Assembly: GCA_022316685.1 (NCBI GenBank)
Contig: JAKJHU010000628.1
Coordinates: 1-64,000, forward strand
Length of the DNA stretch: 64,000 nt
Reading direction: 5' to 3'
DNA from: Progne subis subis
Taxonomy: Eukaryota; Chordata; Aves; Passeriformes; Hirundinidae
Shown: one piece after another, positions 1 through 10,780 of the stretch
How positions within the stretch are numbered: position 1 is the stretch's first letter
Layout of the letters: every line of letters begins with the position of its first letter
Program-made: the position numbers and the translations under genes
The notes under the pieces: model-generated
What the model was told of the DNA's origin: nothing
The model's input: only the letters and a program-made list of their open reading frames with translations
Databases searched by the model: none

Positions 1-567
1 GAATCTCCTCCTATTTTCAATTCTTAACATCTACATCACTATACTACATAGCTCATGCTCCACTTGTTGTTAGGGGGTCTTCTTGGCTTTTTGTTGGTCT
101 TCTTCAGAGGAAGGCTCAGCATCTTCCTCTCCTCCTATGAATAACCTTACTGGTTGTGCGTGCGCTCTAGTTTTTTATATATAACTAAGCATTATGTTCC
201 AAAAATAATTATTTCATGGATCAAACACCCAGCCAAACTCCCTACCTTGGAAAAGTCCCAACTTTGTCCATCTCAAGGCCAGTTCTATCTTAAACATCCT
301 GTATCCCATCACATCTGCAAAGGGCCCATCTCCCTACCTTGGAGTAGTCCCAGCTTTGGCCAATCCGCTTTGAACTCTTGCTTATCTCAAACTGCATCCT
401 GTATCTTATTTTTCTCATGTAGCATCTGCCAAGGGGCCCATCTGCTTTGTAACACTAATCACATCTACTTTTTTCCTTTACTACTTTATAAAAACAATTT
501 TCAAAAATATATATTATTAAAATATTGATACAATTACAATTAGCATGAATCATTTTCATTTATTACA
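1..567 (-). repeat. ERV1 3' LTR (truncated by window edge)
   Basis: Aligns throughout with 9741-10303. The U3 start (TG on minus) is at 567, directly after the polypurine tract. About 270 bases of the U5 end lie outside the window, so the flanking target duplication cannot be seen. Confidence 0.92.
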
Positions 568-585
568 GTTTCCCCCATTTCTCTT
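568..585 (-). other. ERV1 polypurine tract
   Basis: On minus, a purine run (aagagaaatgggggaaac) with one interruption ends exactly at the LTR's TG. It is the expected primer for plus-strand DNA synthesis and fixes the internal/LTR boundary. Confidence 0.85.
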
Positions 586-636
586 TTTAATCATATTGAT
601 TCATGCTTTTTAATTAAAACTGAATCTCAATTTCTT

Positions 637-1143
637 CTATATTCCCAATAATTCATGGTTTCTAAACTCTCTCATTTCAGCCTCTAATTTTTCTAACATC
701 TCCCATGCTGCATCAAGCTTTTTGCATTCCTTCTCAAATTTGGTTGACATCTCTTGTGCTAGAGTAGTCTCTTTACGTTCAGTCAACATCTCTTCAGGTC
801 CCTTCTTTTGAGTGTGAGTAGGTCTAGCTTTTAATATCAGCAAAGTATCTGGTTTCCCTTTTGCTGCCAGTTCTAGATCAATGGGCATTGCTGTCATTTG
901 CATTCCTTGTATCACTGGGTGGATTAGTCTAATAAGACATGGAATCATGCATGGTAAGAATAACAATCCTAATCCAGAACATAACAGCATAAATCCCACC
1001 TTCTTCCACCAGGCTCCTCCAAAGAGGTTATCCCACCAATCCGTTTTTAGAATAGAATTGCACTTTTGAACAGGTATGTGTGCCACCCTTTTAATTTCTT
1101 CAGCAAGTTTTGTGATGGCTTCCCCATGATCATCTCTCCACAC
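637..1143 (-). pseudogene. ERV1 env: transmembrane-subunit C-terminal fragment
   Basis: A 168-residue open stretch at the 3' end of the provirus. It has a tryptophan-rich segment near residue 36, a hydrophobic membrane-anchor segment at about residues 48-75, then a charged, coiled-coil-like cytoplasmic tail. The order (Trp-rich pre-anchor, anchor, tail, polypurine tract) is that of a retroviral envelope TM subunit. Upstream the frame runs into a stop codon at 1168-1170, in the region where gamma-type envelopes carry their cysteine motif. The fragment has no signal peptide or fusion region and cannot make an envelope. Confidence 0.8.
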
Positions 1144-2960
1144 AGCACTCAGATTCCTAAATCTTCCTCAAACTCCCCCTTCTTCAGCCAACCAGATAAT
1201 CTAGGGCAATTCTGGTTTGATATACAAATGCTCACATTTGTGAATGCTGCTTGGCCAGTAACTTCAGGGCATCAGAAGTATGGTTTGATACAACCTCCAC
1301 TCCCGCCTGGAGTCTTATCAACCAATTCAATAGATAAATTGGGGTCCTATATCCCCAAGATCCATCCTCAGCCCAAGTTGCTGGGTCATAATACGTTATG
1401 ATTCTTTCTGCAGGCCACTCTTCTTCCCCCCAATCCTGGTTTCCCCCTGCCTTTGGGAAGTCGAGATTTCAATCTCTTTTATTCCTTTCTAGAGTCTCAT
1501 CAAGTGGTGTTCCTAGCATATTGCTCCTAGACCTTGGTATGACAAAGAAGGAGGGTCGTATAACTCTTAAGGTACAGGTTCCCTCCCACTTTTGAGGTAA
1601 TTCACTCTATTCTCATTGCCCACAAATGCAATAGATTCCATCAGGGGCTTTCCATTTACGATCTGTTTTTTCTTGTTGTTTCCCAATAGGATTTATGTAT
1701 TTTTTTGGATTGGTAGGGGTTATCTCCAGGACTTAGGCCAGCACAAATCAGTTTGATTTTTCCACTCACAATTCATTTCCTTTGTTATTCCCCAATACCC
1801 AGTAAAAGTTTTTGGTTGCCAGGTCTTAGTTTTATTATCCGAAATAACTACTAACATAGATATTCAAGGAGTATATCTTACAACTTCATTGTATTTCCTT
1901 CCCTCTCAAGTTACACAGACTGTTCCATGTACTTGATGACTCAAAATCCATCCTTGAGGTAGTTTTAATATCTTGAAAATTTGAGTGTGATTCCAGTTTA
2001 AAAATTGTTCTGGAGCTAGACTCTCACCCTCTCCACAGCCATCTTTCAGCCATTCTAAGTCCTCCACAGATTCAGCATTTGGATAATCCTAATTCCGTAA
2101 CAATTTCTTGCATCAAATCTACAAAAAGTTTCTTAGTTGAGGTTGTCAAATTCCAGTTGCTATACTGCTGTTTGAATTGTTCATACAGCTTATCCAGTTC
2201 CTTTAATTCTTTCCCTATGGCCTTTTTACATCTTTCGTTTGTTTCTTTTGGTTTTTTCTTCTTTTTTCCTTAGTGCTATACCTCCTATACCTATACTTGG
2301 ATCATTTCTATTCTCATCTTTCTCAAAACAAAGAAAAGTTTCATATTGAGGACAGATTTGATTGCTATAAAATAAGGAGCTGGTCCATTAAATCCTAAAG
2401 TTTTCCATACCCAATCCATTTTTCTATTTTTAACACAAACCATATATAAAACTGCTGTGATCGTAGCAGGTAGCACTAACATGTGGAAGTGCCACGAACA
2501 CAAATTCCATCTTGTCCTTGACCCACATGGAGTGCTTGTCTTTATTACAGGGATCAACATTATTGGGACTTTGTTTTTCCATCAATTGTTCTCTTATTGC
2601 CCACTCTTGTGCTGCTTGTTTTATTATTGTTTGTTCCTGCATTGCTCATCCCTTCTCTCATGGACTCTGTCCAGAGTGGCTCCATAGTTTTGGCCAGTTG
2701 CCAAGGGCATCACGACAAACACCGTGAAAATAATCCTCAGGAGTTTTGACTTTCCTACTGTCCTCAAGGCCCTTTTTGTTGCAGCCAAGGGCCAAGATGT
2801 CAGGATTCTTGGCAGCAAAGTTTATATCCTGGGATCTAGTCACTGGTGCATTTGGTCTCACTGGTACCCTTGGCCTCATGTTTGTTTCAAGGATGGCACA
2901 GATTACTCACAGTTCTCGCAGCACTGCCCTCTCTCTCTCTGGTTAGTCAGCTACTTCCTC
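1144..2960 (-). pseudogene. ERV1 env: broken surface and ectodomain region
   Basis: Readable envelope-like pieces occur in different frames on minus at 2658-2879, 2430-2642 and 2291-2560, with further pieces between 1144 and 2100 separated by stops. The region precedes the TM fragment in viral order. I see a Leu/Ile-rich ectodomain stretch ahead of the stop at 1168-1170 but no continuous frame. Subunit boundaries cannot be placed. Confidence 0.65.
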
Positions 2961-3987
2961 TTTTATTCTAAACCACCAAAGCTCTGGAGATGTGCCAACC
3001 ACAATAAGATTTGCTTTTTCACTCCTTCAGTTAACAACTTGATTTGTTGGTCACTTTTTTTTCTCTGGTGTTAGGGACAGTTTATTAAGTCTTCATCGCC
3101 ACCAATAGGCACACTCGCAATGCCAATTCACGTAAGAAATGTGTCAATAGCGTTGGTACACAAATTCCTTCTCCACAGCAACTGTTAATTATGATACACT
3201 GGTCTATAATATTATGAATTGTTTGCTCTCTCACCTGCTCAAAAGCTAATATAGTAAAAACTCATTGGTCTAAATTTTCTATTAATTGAACCGCTGCATA
3301 AAGGTTCCATCTTCATATCTCAAAGGTGTTCCAAAAAATCACTGATGAATCTTTTTAAAGTTAACTGTTCACGCATGCAATCTAAGAAAGTTAAACAAAT
3401 CAATTAAAGAAATTAAATCAATTAAGTTAAAGAAAACAATGGAAAAACAAAGCTTAAATTAAGCTTCTGCTCTTGTTATTCTCCACGACAAATTAAGGCA
3501 AAGTGTACAAATAACACAAACCCATGGGCGACACTCTAAGCCATGCTTAGTACACTCCCAGTGTGTTACTTGTTCTTGGACTCTTTCAGTAACAGGTGTT
3601 TTCCAGTCTCCTGTTCTGGAATTGTAGTTCCTCAATGAAAATCTGTTAGTGTTAGTTGCTCAGGGCCTCTTAAAAGATTTTCAGTTTGTTCAGGCTGTTC
3701 CCATTGATCAAGGAAGTGTCTGATCCCTTCCCATCGCCATTGTTCTGCCTCCAAACTCAATGGAGTTGCCGTCAACAGCCAATCCAGAATGCCTAATTTT
3801 TCTAATAAATTAAGTTAATTGAAACTCTAAAACACAGATTTTTAATGGTTAACTATCAAGGAGTTTTATAACCTGAACAGGTTAAGCAAGACAATTTATC
3901 TTTTTCTGTTGTTTCTGGGTATCCTACTATATCCACATCTGACTTTATTATCCTTTGTTGTTCCTGCAGTGTTCTCAAAGCCACTAA
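2961..3987 (-). other. ERV1 decayed internal sequence, no usable frame
   Basis: AT-rich sequence inside the provirus. Short minus-strand readable patches occur near 3560-3780, but nothing is long enough to assign. It lies between the unrecognised ORF and the env remnants. Confidence 0.5.
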
Positions 3988-4425
3988 TCATTCCATGTGA
4001 TATGCTAAATAAATCAATGCTCTTTGTACTTGATCTTCTATTATATAAGTATCAACGTTGATCTGTGCCAAAACCCAATTGTGCTTTCTAAAGTCTTGCT
4101 CTACTCTACTAAAACATCGTATACAGTTAATCATAAAAGCTACATCTCTTTGGTCCCAAGGTACAGTTGTTCTGTGCCAATGTCTTTGTCTCAGCCACTT
4201 CATGGTCACTGCTTTACACCGCTCACACTGATGACCGTGTTTGCAGCAACCTTGCTGAAACATGGAAACTTCTCTCTGTGGGATGGCAGCTTCTGACCTT
4301 TCTGTCCTAAGGATATCTGGAATATCCTGGGGCTGGGTTATTCTTTCAATATGTGGGTGGCACACCAAATGTATTGCAGCATGATGTGAAATCCACAGCT
4401 GAAAACATTTTTCCATAAGAGCCAT
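3988..4425 (-). CDS. Unrecognised 145-aa ORF in the integrase position of ERV1
   Basis: An open frame of 145 codons in a provirus whose other genes are broken. The protein is rich in Cys and His, including a CCKHGHQCERC cluster around residues 59-69, an RQRHWHR run near residue 80, and an Arg/Trp-rich C-terminal half. The position just downstream of RNase H is where integrase belongs, but I do not see a DDE core, the usual HHCC spacing or a chromodomain. It could be diverged N-terminal integrase, an env-leader region, or an accessory ORF. The open frame may also be chance. Confidence 0.35.
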   Translation of the reverse strand: MALMEKCFQLWISHHAAIHLVCHPHIERITQPQDIPDILRTERSEAAIPQREVSMFQQGCCKHGHQCERCKAVTMKWLRQRHWHRTTVPWDQRDVAFMINCIRCFSRVEQDFRKHNWVLAQINVDTYIIEDQVQRALIYLAYHME

Positions 4426-4444
4426 TACCTCTGGGCACCAAATA

Positions 4445-4726
4445 CTCTCTTCAGCTCTGTTGTGGATTAATTACAATTTTACTTTAAACTGTACTTTGAA
4501 CCTCAATAAACAGGTTTTATTGTATTTAATTTTAAGTATTTATTTAATTTTACTTTCAGAACTCCTGGTGTCAAAATAATTTTCCAATCTTTATTGGGTA
4601 TAGGTCTTTCTACCCTTGAAGCATGAGTCTAGCCTTTTTCTGCCATTTGAACTGTGGTTTTGTCAGGGAGAATCCATTGTCCCTCTTTTAGAGTTGCTCC
4701 TAGGTTTTTCATGGCTTCTACTTCTG
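4445..4726 (-). pseudogene. ERV1 pol: RNase H-integrase linker remnant
   Basis: On minus the RNase H frame continues for a short distance into a linker-like peptide, then meets stops and AT-rich sequence up to 4445. No integrase catalytic core was found here. Confidence 0.45.
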
Positions 4727-5268
4727 CTAAAGAAAAGTATGGTGTTTGATTTTGTGTTCCTGCTTCCTGAAAGTCATAATTACGTTGCTGTTTTCCCTCA
4801 GGGCAGCTTTCTTAGCTTCATCATCAGCCAAATTGTTTCTTTTTGTTCTAATGTCTCTCCCTCTCTGGTGGCCTTTCACATGAATCACTGCTATCTTTTT
4901 TGGTCTCTTCAAAGCTTTAAGTATTTGAATTATCAATCCTTGGCGCACTAATCCTTTTCTTTGAATGTTTATAAGTTCCCTTTGTTCCAATTTTTTCTAA
5001 ATGTGTACGCTACCCCAAAGGCATATTTTGAGTCGGTGTATATGGTCCCTTCTCGATCCTTTAATAACAGCAACACACAGAATAATGCACAGAGTTCACA
5101 GGCTTGTGCTGAGCAGGACGGGCTAAGGGGACCAGATTCTTTTACTTCCAGTTTTTCTCCACGAATTATGGCATACCCAGATTTCCTTCTTCCATCTTCC
5201 ATCAGAATGATCCATCTATAAATAATTTTTCTCCTGCTTTTAATTCTTGTTCTCTGAAATCTGGGCAT
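4727..5268 (-). pseudogene. ERV1 pol: RNase H domain, frameshifted
   Basis: Two overlapping minus-strand frames (4969-5268 and 4727-4990) together cover RNase H. The first contains the YTDSKYAF motif with a catalytic-type Asp. The second has the VKGHQ segment followed by an NLAD motif, as in the C-terminal half of retroviral RNase H. The frame change near 4980 breaks the domain. Its role would be degradation of the RNA strand during reverse transcription. Confidence 0.85.
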
Positions 5269-5627
5269 ATTTTGTTTGTAACTCTATGACCTCTGTGCAA
5301 TCTTGTATTAATTCTTCCCCTGGGTCCCCTAAAGGAACTGAGTGGGGCTTTGTATATTTGTCACACTCAGCTTTAATTCAGAGGAGTCTATCAAGAGAGA
5401 CTCCTATTTTAATATTCTGCTATCATTTAACCATGTTTTGGCCTCTCTAGCAAGGATTCCCCTAATATTATGGGTGTGTACACTTCCAGTGGTGTCCCAA
5501 AGGTTACTTTTTGGGCTTCTTCTACTAACACAGCAGTGGCTACCAGAGCTTGCAGGCATGTTGTCCAACTCTTACTAATTGGATCCAATAATTTGGAATA
5601 ATATCCTACTGGCTTTTGGCTTCCCGC

Positions 5628-6500
5628 CTAATCTTGAGTCAATACTTCATAAGCCATTTGATCAACTGTATTAACAAATAATTGAAAAGGCTTGTCTAAA
5701 TTGGGAAGACTCAGTACAGGAGCTTGCAGTAGGGCTTCTTTAACTTGCTCCAAATTTTCCTGATCCCTTTCATCCCATTTCAAGTGATTGGTAGTTAATT
5801 TCCGATGTAGAAATTTTACTTTTCTACTAAACCCTTCTATCTCTTGCCTACAATAACCCAAGGGACGCAAAAACTGCTTTATTTGTCTTTTAGACTTTGG
5901 GGGTCCCATGTTCAATATTCCTGGAACCCTTTCAGGGTCTAGCTTTTTCTTTTGCTTACTAATCCAATGACCTAAACACTGCACTTCTGACTCTACAAAC
6001 TGCAATTTTGACTTTGATATCTTCAGCGCGTTTTCTCCCAGAAAATTTAGAAGCTTAATAGTACCCTTTCTAGCTTCCTCTTCAGTTTCTCTTGCTACTA
6101 ACAGACCATCTACATACTGTAGCAGCTTAATTCCTTTGAGTAACTCAAAGGACTTCCAAAGATTTTCTAATGCCCTCCCAAAAAGATTCGGTGCCTCTGT
6201 AAAACCTTGCAGTAGCACCGTTCACCTTAATTGCTCTCTCCTACCTGTAGCTGGGTCCTCCCACTCAAAGGCAATCCCTACTGCCCTCATCCAGAGGGAA
6301 AGTTCAAAAGGCATCCTTTAAATCCACGACACTGTGCCAAATGTAATTAGGAGGTATCTGGCTTAGCTACTCCTGGACAGCGGGTAATGGTTCTTTGATT
6401 TACCGCTCTGAGATCCTGCACTAGTCGGTAGCTACCATCAGGCTTCTTTACCGGCAGGATGGGGGTATGATGTGGTGACACACAGGACTCCAACACCCCC
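5628..6500 (-). pseudogene. ERV1 pol: reverse transcriptase, catalytic motif lost
   Basis: The finger/palm region begins near 6470 on minus with an ILPVKKPDGSYRLVQDLR-type gammaretroviral motif, interrupted by stops. The C-terminal part (5628-6218) is open for 196 residues, including the QGFTEAPNLF segment and the connection region. The catalytic YVDD box reads YVDG at 6105-6116, so one metal-binding aspartate is replaced. With the frame breaks this makes the enzyme inactive. Confidence 0.9.
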
Positions 6501-6507
6501 GATGTAC

Positions 6508-6975
6508 TCAATTCTCAACGACCGGTTTCAATCCCTTCCGACCTTCCAGTGATATCAGATATTGTTTTACTCGAATGGGGATTTCTGGGTTCTGTATTTC
6601 AATGCTAATGGGCTGAATGTTTAATTTTCCTACTTCACCAGTATACCACACAGTGTCGCTAATCTTGAAATTATCTTCTTCAGTTAAAGAATAGATTTTA
6701 AGTTTTCCTTCACAGGGTGCTATTTTAATGCTCAAGGCTACTATTAAGTCCCTTCCTAATAAATTATTATCAGCCTCTGGTATTATTACCAAATCATTCA
6801 ATCTAATTTTTTCATCCAGTTCAGTCTTCACATTTTAATTACAGGAACGTGAAAAACTTCTCCTTTAACCCCAATTACACGTTCATGACTTACTTCACAT
6901 CCTTTGATAGTTTTCTTGCTGTAGACCTAGTAGCTTCTGTGTCCACCAAAAATGTGACTTCTTCATTTTGAGGAC
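6508..6975 (-). pseudogene. ERV1 pro: aspartic protease remnant
   Basis: Minus-strand frames give a FLVDTEATRS active-site segment; the normal DTGA box reads DTEA at 6932-6943. Further on, 6508-6831 encodes an NNLLGRDL motif, the conserved C-terminal GRD/GRN-type element of retroviral proteases. The two parts are in separate frames. The protease would have cleaved Gag and Pol, and the altered active site argues against function. Confidence 0.8.
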
Positions 6976-7042
6976 CTATTTTCAGTTTTATCAAGGGCTC
7001 TTCTAGGTTTTCAGTCCTCATTAAATAGAGCTCCTGACCCCC

Positions 7043-7375
7043 CTAGTCTTCTTGAAACATTTCCTCATCTTGTGGCCTCTTTCTACAGAATTTTTGTAGA
7101 TGTCCCTTTTTGTGGCAGTAAAAACAAGTGCTTCCTGTTCCCCTGGAGGTAGGACAAGAAGTTTGTAAGTGTCCTTTCTGGTGACAGGAAAAACACGTGG
7201 ATCTCGTATCTCCAGAGGTGGGACCTGCCTTTTTCTGTTGTTTGTTCTTTCCTGAGCGCTTCTCTGTATTCATGGTTGTCTGTGTTTCCTTGACTGCTGC
7301 CATTAAAATCTGTGGGTTTGTCTTTTGCCTCTCCTCATCTCTTCTCACATACACTTTCTGTGCTTCTCTTAACAA
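7043..7375 (-). pseudogene. ERV1 gag: nucleocapsid with two CCHC zinc knuckles
   Basis: A 110-residue open stretch with two perfectly spaced CX2CX3GHX4C knuckles (CFSCHQKGHLQTSC and CFYCHKKGHLQKFC), preceded by a Lys/Arg/Gln-rich region. Nucleocapsid packages genomic RNA. The two knuckles share a repeated flanking segment, suggesting an internal duplication. The frame is open over this part although the rest of gag is broken. Confidence 0.9.
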
Positions 7376-8060
7376 TTCCTGAAGCCCCCTATCCTGCCAA
7401 TTTTCTGCTTTTACCAGCTTCTTCCTGATGTGCCCTCAGGACTTATCTACACATTGTGTTTTCAAAAGGACCTGTCCTGCTGCAGTATCGGGGTCTACAC
7501 CTGAATATAACTGCAAGGCTTTTCTTAGTCTTTCTAACCAGTCTGCCAGGGCTTCATCCTTCCCTTGGTGCTCACTTAGAGCTTTCCTTATATTCTACCC
7601 CTTGGGCACTGTTTCCCGGATTCCTTGGATAATCATCCACTGGAGATCACTCCTATTCTGCCTGTGTCTTTCATTCTGATTATTCCAACCTGGATCTTGC
7701 ATAGGCCACTTCTGATCCCCCTGGTCTGGCCCCTGACATTCTCTATCCCAAACCCTCATTCCTGAATGTCTAATCATTTCTCTTTCTTCCATGATAAACA
7801 AGATTCCTAAGATAGACTGCAGTTCCACCCAGGTGTATATATTCAGCCCAAGAACTGATCTAATCTCTCTGCCATTCCAAGAGGATCCTCTAGCAGCCTG
7901 CCCATCTCCTTCTTAAACTCCCTGACATCCCCTGTGTTCAGGGGAACACTCACATCACCAATAGGTCTCTGTTCTGGGTTTGTCATTGGAACTTTTCTAA
8001 GCGGGTATAGTCCATCTGTCATTTTTGCTTCCCCATCCCCATCATCACTTCTCCCTGTCC
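7376..8060 (-). pseudogene. ERV1 gag: capsid region, frameshifted
   Basis: The capsid start is recognisable on minus near 8020 by a YPLRKVPM segment, typical of gammaretroviral capsids. A frame runs to a stop near 7845. A second frame (7595-7828) carries the middle of capsid, including a GDQKWP segment, and runs towards the nucleocapsid. At least one frameshift separates them. Confidence 0.75.
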
Positions 8061-8513
8061 CCCACCTCTAGTTCTATGTGCTACTGGCTCCTCCTGAATA
8101 GGGGGTGCGTTTGCATTTACAGGAGGACCCTCGGGGGCTTGGGGTTGAACAGGCTGATTAGGTTGCCTATAAGGGGGTGGGAGGGGATCTAACGGATCCT
8201 AGGGCTCGTGTCTGTCTTTGTTGGCTGCTTGCTGTCTAGTTTGTAAAGGATAGAACAGAAAACCCTTGCTTCCTTGCCTTTGAGCGACAAATTCACCCTT
8301 TCCCCTGGGAAGCCACAGAGCAGCATATTCGCTTTCTTCGTGGTTAAAAGATTCATTTGAATTCACATACAAATTCAAAGCCTGGCAAATCCAACTTTCA
8401 AAGGATCTGGACTTTGTCCAATATAAATTATCTTTCTGGATCATTTCCTTTGTCCATTCAAACATACAATAATTAATCATTGTCTGCTTACTTTTTCCTC
8501 TTTGGATTCCCAT
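8061..8513 (-). pseudogene. ERV1 gag: matrix and PPPY late-domain region
   Basis: The frame from 8513 starts Met-Gly, fitting N-terminal myristoylation of a matrix protein, and continues for 104 codons to a TAG just before 8198. The same frame then resumes as a proline-rich linker with a PPPY late-budding motif at 8169-8180 and runs to about 8020. PPPY recruits Nedd4-type ligases for budding in gammaretroviruses. The in-frame stop between matrix and linker breaks gag. Confidence 0.8.
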
Positions 8514-9451
8514 GCATCCCAGAATCGTAACATCATCCCCAGTGGACTGTCCTGAGGGATGCTCCCCTTCTGAGAACCCCCCTCACAGTTCCCAGGTATA
8601 CCCGGCTCTTGTCAATTTCCTTCGTAATAATTCACAGCCCCTGGGTCTAAGGACTTATTTTTCCTTGGACCCATTTTTGGCAGCAACAAACTAAGAAATC
8701 CCTGGTTCCAGGACTCCCTCATTGTGTGGTTCAATCCTCTCACTTATTATTCTGTTGCACTGTTTTGTCTTTTGCCAACTGTTTACCTCACACCTAATTC
8801 CAATCTTTCTCCCGATCTGTCTTCCCTGACTATATCCTTCTAGCCACTTCCCCTTGCAATCCCTCTTAGTCTATTACTAAAGTTACCAACTATTTTCTTC
8901 TCAAAGAAAATTGAATGTGACTCAATTGCTCCCCTCCTTATTCACCTCACCCAGGGATCAGATCACTCCCTTCTCCTCAAGGACCTTCCCCTGGGTTCTC
9001 GGGTTGGGACCCTCCCTGCCAGTCCCTCCCAGGGAACCTCACTCATTCTCTCTTTTCACTTCCCTCCTTTCCCAGCTGGTCTCCTCACAGAGAGCCAAAA
9101 ACGTGGTACTGGGAGGTTCGTACTTGCTTTGGGGGTCTGGGCTACCAGCCCCCATTTTAGATATTCTACACACAAACACACAGCCACCTGCCGTCCCAAC
9201 CCCATGGGACTTACACAGTCTGTTTTTCCACACAGTTCTTGAGCACAAGACGTTTTACAGGCACCTTTACCTTTAGCTGGTACTAGCACAGGAGCATTTG
9301 TGCGTGCCTCCTATTGATAGCTTCCTTTGCTTATGCATTATCGTAATTGGAACTCCTTCTCCAAGGGAGCCTGGTCTAACCTCGGGACTACCTTAAAAGA
9401 GCTGGTGGGGAGCTCCTTCCCGAGACTAGCCGTCCTTCCCCAGGCTGGAGT
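8514..9451 (-). other. ERV1 5' leader
   Basis: About 940 bases between the primer site and the matrix start on minus. No convincing frame. A leader and packaging region is expected here from position, but no structure could be verified by eye. Confidence 0.5.
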
Positions 9452-9469
9452 TCCCAGGTTTCAGCACCA
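9452..9469 (-). other. ERV1 primer-binding site, tRNA-Phe type
   Basis: On minus TGGTGCTGAAACCTGGGA lies three bases inside the 5' LTR. It matches the complement of the tRNA-Phe 3' end at 16 of 18 positions. Both mismatches are C-to-T at CpG sites, so they look like decay of a perfect site. Confidence 0.85.
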
Positions 9470-9472
9470 AAT

Positions 9473-10303
9473 TGTTATAAATGAAGCTCTATATGTCTAA
9501 TTTAATAAGCAACAAAGTTGAATTTAGCAGCAATGCAATTTTATTTAAGTAGCATTTTATAATCAAGCATATTAAAAAATTCGGCAGTCATTAATAAAGA
9601 CAAGTACTTTCGGATAAAGCATACACATAAAGTGACCAGGGTGTGGAGGGAGTTTTCTCACCCTACTTCACATACAAAAAAAAGTAATCCAATTTAAACT
9701 TTTATGCTATATGCTAATACATATTCATTAATATTTCCTGTGAATCTCCTATTTTCAATTTGTAAAATCTACGTCACTATACTACATAGCAAATGCTCCA
9801 CTTGTTATTAGGGTGTCTTTTTGGCTTTTTGGTGGTCTTCTTCAGATGAAGGCTCTCGTCCTATGAATAACCATTACTGGTTGTTCATGTGCTCTGAATT
9901 TTGTGTTATACATAACTAAGCATTATGCTCCAAAAAGTAATTATTTCATGGTTTAAACCACCACCCAAACTCCCTGCCTTGGAATACTTGGAATAGCTTT
10001 GTCCATCTCAAGGCCAGTTCTATCTTAGGACATCCTGTATCCCATCACATCTGCAAAGGGCCCACCTCCCTACCTTGGAGTAGTCCCAGCTTTAGCCAAT
10101 CCAACTTTGAAACTCTTGCTTATCTCAAACTGCATCTTGTATCTTATTTTTCTCATGTAGCATCTGCCAAGGGGCCTATCTGCTTTGTAACATTACTCAC
10201 ATCTTATTTTTCCTTTACTGCTTTATAACAAATATTTTCTAAACAATATATAATTTTAAAATATTGTTATAATTACAATTAGAATAAATAATTTTCATTT
10301 AGT
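9473..10303 (-). repeat. ERV1 5' LTR
   Basis: About 831 bp. The U5 end (CA on minus) is at 9473 next to the primer site. The U3 end near 10303 has lost the consensus terminus seen in the other LTR. A minus-strand AATAAA at 9540-9545 is a plausible polyadenylation signal. Homologous to 1-567. Confidence 0.88.
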
Positions 10304-10439
10304 ATATCTTTATAGATTGATATCAGTAATGTCCCATTTATATTGATCCTCAACACATTAAATGCAATCTAAATATATATGAAAATCAAGACCCTTCATG
10401 GCTGATGATAAATCAGACTTTGTCCCCACCGCTCACCAC

Positions 10440-10772
10440 TATTTCTCTAGTCATATGGACCAGGAACAATGTGGCCAGCAGGAGCAGGGCAGTGATTCTT
10501 CCCCTGTGCTTGGCACTGCTTGGGCAGTGTCCAGTTCTGGGCTCCCGAATTTAAAAAGTCATGGAGGGGCTGGAGCGTGTCCTGAGAAGAACAACAAGGG
10601 TGGTAAGGAGTCTGGAACACAAGTCCTGTGAGGAGGGGCTGAGGGAGCAGGGGTTGTTCATCCTGGAGAAGAGGAGGCTCAGGGGAGACAAGGCAGTGTC
10701 AGGGCACAGGTCGGACTTGATGATGTCCAAGGTCTTTTCCAACCTGGCTGATTCTGTCATTCTCTGAAACCA
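10440..10772 (+). mobile_element. CR1 LINE 3' fragment
   Basis: 5'-truncated CR1 on plus. It shows the conserved tail segments 'cacaagtcctgtgagga', 'gaagaggaggctcagg' and 'ccaaggtcttttccaacc' and ends near the usual ATTCTNTGA terminus. No ORF2 coding portion is kept. Confidence 0.9.
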
Positions 10773-10780
10773 CCCTTGCA

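Larger units (their letters stand above)
1..10303 (-). mobile_element. ERV1: degenerate gammaretrovirus-like endogenous provirus
   Basis: Provirus read on the minus strand, with the 5' LTR on the right and the 3' LTR cut by the left window edge. In viral order the sequence shows LTR, primer site, matrix with a PPPY motif, capsid, two-knuckle nucleocapsid, protease, reverse transcriptase, RNase H, an unrecognised ORF where integrase is expected, env remnants, polypurine tract and LTR. The LTR ends form near-perfect 11-bp inverted repeats (TGTAATAAATG and TGTTATAAATG). The two LTRs differ at about one base in ten by eye and every gene carries stops or frameshifts, so the copy is old and non-functional. 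The gamma class rests on the protease/RT style, the PPPY motif and the tRNA-Phe-type primer site. Confidence 0.93.
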
